From an uncultured Stenotrophomonas sp. (GTDB lineage Bacteria; Pseudomonadota; Gammaproteobacteria; Xanthomonadales; Xanthomonadaceae), in the NCBI GenBank assembly GCA_913775725.1, contig CAJYNG010000004.1, forward strand, positions 1 to 64,000: a stretch of 64,000 nt of DNA, given 5' to 3'. A program made the translations under genes and the position numbers. Positions 59,703 through 64,000 of this stretch are shown here, piece by piece (the stretch's first letter is position 1; every line of letters starts with the position of its first letter). Below the pieces are notes generated by a model, which saw only the letters and a list, made by a program, of their open reading frames with translations, had not been told where the DNA came from and searched no databases.

Positions 59703-61148
59703 TTATTTATCGAAACCCAGCAGCAGCGGGTCGTGGTCGGAGCTGCGCCACGGGCCCTGCACGTTGCGGCCCTGGTAGCCGCTGGCGTCCTGCTCGTCAG
59801 CGTTGCTGTGCCATTCGGCGGCACCGCGCAGGCGCTTGGCCATGCCCGGGTTCAGCAGCGCGTGGTCGAGGCGGCCGGTATAGCCGTTGTAGACGTAGCT
59901 GTAGGGGTGTTCGACCTTGGCGACCTTGAACGCGTCCTGCCAGCCCAGGTCATGCAGGGTGCGGATCGGGTCTTCTTGCGCATAGGCGTTGAAGTCGCCC
60001 AGCAGCACCGCGTCCTTGGCACCGGTACCGGTCGGGTCGGTCTGCAGCCAGGCGTGCAGCTGCTGTGCCGAGGTCACGCGGGTGGCGTTCCAGCAACCCT
60101 GGTTGTCGTTGCGGTCGGCGTCGGCGCCGCTCGCATCGCGGCAGCCCTTCGACTTGAAGTGGTTGGCGACCACCACGAACGGCGCACCCTGCTTGCCCTG
60201 GAAGGCCTGCGCCAACGGCACGCGGCTGTGTTCGACGAACGGGCCGCCGGTCAGCGTGGCCGGCGCGCCCACCGGCTGCAGCCGCGAGCTGCGGTAGATG
60301 ATGCCGACCCGGATCGGGTTGTCGCCGGGGCCGTTGCCCGCGTCGACGAAGCGCCAGTCACCCTGCGCACCGCGATCGCGGTTGAGCGCATCGACCAGTT
60401 CGGCGATGGCCGACTGCGGACCGTAGCCGTCGTTCTCCAGCTCCATCAGCGCGGCGACATCGGCGCCCAGCGCGTTGACCGTGGTGACCAGCTTGGCCAC
60501 CTGGGCCTTGTGCTCGTCCAGCGTGCGCGCGCCGCGCAGGGTCGGGAAGCCACCGCCCTGGCCGTCGCCGTTGAAGAAGTTCTCCAGGTTGAAGGCCGCC
60601 ACGTGCAGGCTGCCCGGCACGGTCGGCACCGCCGGACGCTTCAGCTCTGGCAGCTTCAACGCGCCTTCGACCTGCAGGCGCGGACGGCCCTGTGCATCCA
60701 CGTGCACGACACCTTCCACATTGCGCAGCTGCATGCCGGTACGCAGCACCGGGTTGGCCGGCAGGTAGGCCACGCCGGCCGGGTCGCGGGCATCGCTGCC
60801 ATCGTCCAGCACCAGGCGGCGGCGCTGGTTGTCGGCCATCACCTGCTCGTAGCCGGCAGTACCCGGCGCGGCCACTTCGGTCGGCTGCCAGAGGCGGCCA
60901 TCGAAGGCCACGGTGAGCTGGCCGAAGCGCTCCAGGCCGTCGGTACCGGCCAGGGTCAGCGGTGCGGCGATGCGCACGCGCTGGCCATCCAGCACGCGCC
61001 AGTCGGCCGGCGCGGCGGTCAGCACCACGGTGGCGCTGCTGCGCGCGGTGGAGGGCGACGCGACCGGTGCGGCCTGCGGCTGGGCCTGGGCAAAGGCGCC
61101 GGCCGGCAGCAGCAGGGACAGGGCAAGGGCGAGGGAACGGCGGCGCAT
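59703..61148 (-). CDS. Exported endonuclease/exonuclease/phosphatase-family nuclease (ExeM/NucH-like)
   Basis: A 481-aa protein. Signal peptide MRRRSLALALSLLLPAGAFA. The catalytic DNase I-like domain starts FNLENFFNGDGQGG, then ADVAALMELENDGYG (metal Glu), VVVANHFKSKG (His), LLGDFNAYAQEDP (Asp/Asn) and RSSDHDPLLLG (DH). The N-terminal ~190 residues resemble the OB-fold part of ExeM/NucH extracellular nucleases. It probably degrades extracellular DNA or phosphodiesters. Confidence 0.88.
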   Translation of the reverse strand: MRRRSLALALSLLLPAGAFAQAQPQAAPVASPSTARSSATVVLTAAPADWRVLDGQRVRIAAPLTLAGTDGLERFGQLTVAFDGRLWQPTEVAAPGTAGYEQVMADNQRRRLVLDDGSDARDPAGVAYLPANPVLRTGMQLRNVEGVVHVDAQGRPRLQVEGALKLPELKRPAVPTVPGSLHVAAFNLENFFNGDGQGGGFPTLRGARTLDEHKAQVAKLVTTVNALGADVAALMELENDGYGPQSAIAELVDALNRDRGAQGDWRFVDAGNGPGDNPIRVGIIYRSSRLQPVGAPATLTGGPFVEHSRVPLAQAFQGKQGAPFVVVANHFKSKGCRDASGADADRNDNQGCWNATRVTSAQQLHAWLQTDPTGTGAKDAVLLGDFNAYAQEDPIRTLHDLGWQDAFKVAKVEHPYSYVYNGYTGRLDHALLNPGMAKRLRGAAEWHSNADEQDASGYQGRNVQGPWRSSDHDPLLLGFDK

Positions 61149-61260
61149 CGACGGGCGACTCCATGGAAGAGGCGCACAGACTAACCCTGAAATGCGAAAC
61201 CCCGCCTGCGCAGCGGGGGCAGATGAGCGATCAGGCCTCGGTGGGCAAAGCCGGGGGATC

Positions 61261-61334
61261 GTAGAGCCGAGCCCATGCTCGGCTGCACCTGGCCACACCG
61301 CGCGGAGAGCAGCCGAGCGCGGGCTCGGCTCTAC
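61261..61334. repeat. SMAG palindrome pair
   Basis: GTAGAGCCGAGCCCATGCTC at 61261 and partner ending GGCTCGGCTCTAC at 61334; lies 22 bases beyond the cytochrome stop and upstream of the nuclease gene. Confidence 0.9.
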
Positions 61335-61356
61335 AGGAAGCGGCGCGTTGCGGCGG

Positions 61357-61875
61357 TTACTTCAGGTTGCCCAGCATCCAGTCCACGGTGGCGTGGATCT
61401 GTTCCTCGGTCAGCGCCGGGTTGCCGCCCTTGGGCGGCATGATGCCGCCATCCGGGCCGGTGTAGCCCTCGATGGCGTGCTTGTAGAGGGTGTCCTTGCC
61501 CTGTGCGATGCGCTTGTCCCAGTGCGAATGGTCCAACGTCGGCGCCATGCCCACACCGGTGGTGTGGCAGGCGGTGCACAGGTTGTCGAAGATGACCTTG
61601 CCGTCCTTGGTGCCGCCGTAGGCCACCTGCGACGCGGCCTTGGCCAGCGCGGCGGCCTTGGCGGCGGCCTGCGCGGCGGCGCCGGTGCTGCCGGCATAGA
61701 CCGCGCCGGTGGGCGAGATGCGCTGTTCGGTGCGCTTGGCCGCGGTCGGCGACACCTCGGGCGGAATCCGGGTGTGGATGTAGGCGGCAAGGAGGATGAG
61801 GCCAAGGGTGATGGTCGCCAGCAGCGCGATCACCATGGAGAAGCGTTTCAGGAACTCCAGATCGTAATTCCGCAC
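61357..61875 (-). CDS. Membrane-anchored cytochrome c5-like protein
   Basis: A 172-aa protein. One N-terminal membrane anchor (FSMVIALLATITLGLILLAA), an Ala-rich linker (~60-85) and a class I cytochrome c domain: heme motif LCTACHTTGV (CTACH) and distal Met in GGIMPPKGGNP. It would carry electrons in the periplasm, probably to a terminal oxidase or peroxidase. Confidence 0.92.
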   Translation of the reverse strand: MRNYDLEFLKRFSMVIALLATITLGLILLAAYIHTRIPPEVSPTAAKRTEQRISPTGAVYAGSTGAAAQAAAKAAALAKAASQVAYGGTKDGKVIFDNLCTACHTTGVGMAPTLDHSHWDKRIAQGKDTLYKHAIEGYTGPDGGIMPPKGGNPALTEEQIHATVDWMLGNLK

Positions 61876-62002
61876 TCTTCGTTACCCCTGGCTGATAGTC
61901 GTTGGACCACGGCTGAGCGACTGCGTGATGGACCGAGTATAGAACGCGCTTTGCGTGCGACAACAGGCGTCACTGCTGGTGCGGCGCAACATGCCGGGGG
62001 CC

Positions 62003-62084
62003 GGGGCCAGATCCCTTTTGCCGTGCAAAAGGGATCTGGCCCCGGCAACAGAAGCAAAAGCAGTCGAGCATGGCTCGACTCTAC
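62003..62084. repeat. GGGGCC-type hairpin plus SMAG unit overlapping the tetR stop
   Basis: 62003-62043: GGGGCCAGATCCCTTTTGC, loop CGT, exact complement (variant of the GGGGTC family). 62062-62084: AGTCGAGCATGGCTCGACTC plus TAC; its terminal GTAG (read on the minus strand) supplies the TAG stop codon of the tetR gene at 62083-62081. Confidence 0.85.
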
Positions 62085-62695
62085 AAAACCGGGGCGCCGA
62101 TCGCGCGCAGGCAGAAGCTGCAGATCGCATCCACCAGCGCGTCTTCGTCGCGGTGTGCTTCGCGACTGGGCGCGGTGGGGCCGACCATCGCTTCGGTGAA
62201 GGCGCCGACCAGGCAGGCGGCGGCTACATGCGCGTCCTGCGCCGGCAGCTCACCGGCCGCCACGCCCTCCTCCACCAGCCGCAAGAACACGTCGCCGAAG
62301 GCGCGGCGACCGCGCATGCGCTCGGCTTCCACCTCCGGATCGACCGGTTCAACGATGAAGGCGTGCGCCAGCCCCGGCCCGGCCAGAGCGCGGCGGACGA
62401 AGGCGGTGATCGCCAGCCGCAGGCGCTCGCTGGCCACCTTCGGGCCGCTGGCGATGCGCTCCATGATCGCGACCTCGTGGGCTACGGCGGCGTTGAGTAC
62501 CTCCACGAACAGCTCGGCCTTGGACGGGAAATGGCGATAGATCAGGCCGGTGGACACCCCCGCCTGGGTTGCCACGGCAGTCACCGGGGCGTTGCGCCAG
62601 CCACCGGCGGCAACCCGTTCACGGGTCGCCAGCAGGATCCGCTCACGGACCCCGGCCAAGCGTTCTTCCATCAATGCAGAGCGTTTGTAGGCCAT
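62081..62695 (-). CDS. TetR-family transcriptional regulator
   Basis: A 204-aa repressor. Residues ~15-62 form the TetR helix-turn-helix (RILLATRERVAAGGWRNAPV, VSTGLIYRHFPSKAELF). The C-terminal half is a helical ligand domain. It is divergent from isovaleryl-CoA dehydrogenase, so it probably represses the leucine/isovalerate pathway or fatty-acid-like catabolism; ligand not known. Confidence 0.9.
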   Translation of the reverse strand: MAYKRSALMEERLAGVRERILLATRERVAAGGWRNAPVTAVATQAGVSTGLIYRHFPSKAELFVEVLNAAVAHEVAIMERIASGPKVASERLRLAITAFVRRALAGPGLAHAFIVEPVDPEVEAERMRGRRAFGDVFLRLVEEGVAAGELPAQDAHVAAACLVGAFTEAMVGPTAPSREAHRDEDALVDAICSFCLRAIGAPVL

Positions 62696-62708
62696 GTTCT
62701 GATTCTAG

Positions 62709-62723
62709 ATTCAATTGTTGAAT
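62709..62723. promoter_or_regulatory. TetR operator candidate
   Basis: ATTCAATTGTTGAAT, a 15-base inverted repeat (ATTCAA/TTGAAT) just upstream of the tetR start and in the AT-rich divergent promoter region shared with isovaleryl-CoA dehydrogenase. ATTC half-sites recur on both sides. Confidence 0.6.
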
Positions 62724-62855
62724 TTGTATTCACTTCTTCCCCGAACCCCGCTACGCTGGGGTCCAATCGCCCGTGCGGATGGCCGTCCCTGAAACAGCCA
62801 TCCGCCCCCCGCCGGGTGCGTCCATTCCCTGCAGTCCCGTCGTGGAGCCACCGCA

Positions 62856-64000
62856 ATGCACGTGCCATCCCTGAACTTCGACCTTGGCGAAGACATCGAC
62901 CTGCTGCGCCAGAGCGTGGCCCATTTTGCCGCCGCCGAGGTCGCACCGCTTGCCGCCGAGGCCGATGCCACCAACCAGTTCCCGCTGGCCCTGTGGCCGA
63001 AGCTGGGCGAACAGGGCCTGCTCGGCCTCACCGTGGAAGAAGAATACGGCGGCACCGGCATGGGCTACCTGGCCCACGTGGTGGCGATGGAAGAAATCTC
63101 GCGTGCCTCCGGCGGCATCGGCCTGTCCTATGGCGCGCACTCCAACCTGTGCGTGAACCAGCTGCGCAAGAACGGCAACGAAGAACAGAAGCAGCGCTTC
63201 CTGCCGGGCCTGTGCAACGGCAGCCTGATCGGCGCGCTGGCGATGAGCGAACCGGGTGCCGGTTCGGACGTGGTGTCGATGAAGCTGCGCGCCGACAAGC
63301 GTGGTGATCGCTACGTGCTCAACGGCAACAAGATGTGGATCACCAACGGCCCGGATGCCGACGTGCTGGTGGTCTATGCCAAGACCGACATGGAAGCGGG
63401 TGCCAAGGGCATCACCGCGTTCCTGGTCGAGAAGGGCATGAAGGGCTTTTCCACCGCGCAGAAGCTGGACAAGCTGGGCATGCGCTCCTCGCCCACCTGC
63501 GAGCTGGTGTTCCAGGACTGCGAAGTACCGGAAGAAAACGTGCTGGGCCAGATCGGTGGCGGCGTGCGCGTGCTGATGTCCGGCCTGGACTACGAGCGCG
63601 TGGTGCTGTCCGGTGGTCCGCTGGGCCTGATGGCCGCCGCCATGGACGTGGTGATGCCGTACGTGCACGAGCGCCACCAGTTCGGCGAGGCGATCGGCAG
63701 CTTCCAGCTGATCCAGGGCAAGATCGCCGACATGTACGTGGGCCTGGGCGCCTGCCGTGCGTATGTCTATGCCGTGGCGCGCGCCTGCGACCAGGGCCGC
63801 ACCACCCGCCAGGACGCGGCCGGTGCCATCCTGTACGCCGCCGAGAAGGCCACCTGGCTGACCGGCCAGGCCATCCAGATCCTGGGCGGTAACGGCTACA
63901 TCAACGAGTATCCGACCGGCCGTTTGTGGCGTGACGCCAAGCTGTATGAAATCGGCGCCGGCACTTCGGAGATCCGCCGCATGCTGATCGGCCGCGAACT
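62856..64000 (+). CDS. Isovaleryl-CoA dehydrogenase (3' end outside window)
   Basis: An FAD acyl-CoA dehydrogenase of leucine breakdown (isovaleryl-CoA to 3-methylcrotonyl-CoA). The first 381 residues are present; only the last few are missing. Blocks: [114 protein letters not shown] and [18 protein letters not shown]. The [11 protein letters not shown] segment is typical of IVDs. GGAG lies nine bases before the ATG at 62856. Probably first gene of a liu-type operon continuing to the right. Confidence 0.95.
   Translation, partial: MHVPSLNFDLGEDIDLLRQSVAHFAAAEVAPLAAEADATNQFPLALWPKLGEQGLLGLTVEEEYGGTGMGYLAHVVAMEEISRASGGIGLSYGAHSNLCVNQLRKNGNEEQKQRFLPGLCNGSLIGALAMSEPGAGSDVVSMKLRADKRGDRYVLNGNKMWITNGPDADVLVVYAKTDMEAGAKGITAFLVEKGMKGFSTAQKLDKLGMRSSPTCELVFQDCEVPEENVLGQIGGGVRVLMSGLDYERVVLSGGPLGLMAAAMDVVMPYVHERHQFGEAIGSFQLIQGKIADMYVGLGACRAYVYAVARACDQGRTTRQDAAGAILYAAEKATWLTGQAIQILGGNGYINEYPTGRLWRDAKLYEIGAGTSEIRRMLIGRE

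Noticed and set aside
1-64000. CRISPR array
   Set aside because: No regularly spaced 24-40 bp direct repeats were seen; all repeats found are palindromic intergenic units.

Overview
The window is a GC-rich chromosome segment from a Stenotrophomonas, most likely the S. maltophilia complex (Xanthomonadaceae). The core genes have strongly GC-biased codon use. Short GTAG-ended palindromes of the SMAG type known from S. maltophilia sit in many intergenic gaps. There is also a Xanthomonadales-type T4SS effector with an XVIPCD-like C-terminus.

Region 1 (1-17.4 kb) is accessory DNA between the start of glnS and a tRNA-Thr(UGU) gene. The tRNA is followed by its own terminator and a P4-type tyrosine integrase. 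The island carries a mobilisable-element backbone: MobA/MobL relaxase, DUF3987 protein, AlpA-like regulator, XRE repressor, RadC-like protein and several very small genes. Beside the integrase is a two-gene cargo: a 500-aa P-loop ATPase followed by a small protein with a HEPN-like RNKISH motif. This is the best candidate here for an undescribed defence system. The left part (1.4-7.1 kb) is patchier: a LysR regulator, an exported metallo-beta-lactamase-fold hydrolase, a broken AraC gene and an unrecognised 471-aa protein. No SMAG palindromes were seen in the island. The first ~65 codons of glnS have island-like codon use although the rest of glnS is typical core sequence, so the left boundary appears to cut through glnS.

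Region 2 (17.4-31.3 kb) is core sequence: a SPOR protein, coaX, birA, a small exported protein, mtfA, phoP/phoQ with a small upstream exported protein, dusA, an LprI-like protein with a putative T4SS effector (probable immunity/effector pair), an orphan antitoxin-like gene, a SulP transporter, a cation diffusion facilitator and ohr.

Region 3 (31.3-38.6 kb) is a tightly overlapping valine-catabolism operon (mmsA, acyl-CoA dehydrogenase, enoyl-CoA hydratase, HIBYL-CoA hydrolase, mmsB). It is divergent from an XRE/short-chain-acyl-CoA-type regulator whose start codon lies in one half of an inverted repeat.

Region 4 (38.6-51.8 kb) holds a DUF1028 protein, a patatin-like lipase, an NAD-salvage cluster (NMN adenylyltransferase-Nudix, nicotinamide phosphoribosyltransferase, nicotinamidase, with a Sir2 deacylase nearby), purU, a LysR regulator, an old-yellow-enzyme reductase, a thioesterase and a LysE exporter. 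A cobalamin riboswitch stands before queH, the B12-independent epoxyqueuosine reductase. This suggests that B12 turns queH off.

Region 5 (51.9-64 kb) has class Ia ribonucleotide reductase (nrdA, nrdB), a DUF2884 protein, zapE with an alpha/beta hydrolase, a DMT transporter, an exported endonuclease/phosphatase, a cytochrome c5-like protein, and a TetR regulator divergent from isovaleryl-CoA dehydrogenase, which runs off the right edge. Two repeat families, SMAG palindromes and long GGGGTC...GACCCC inverted repeats, punctuate regions 2-5.
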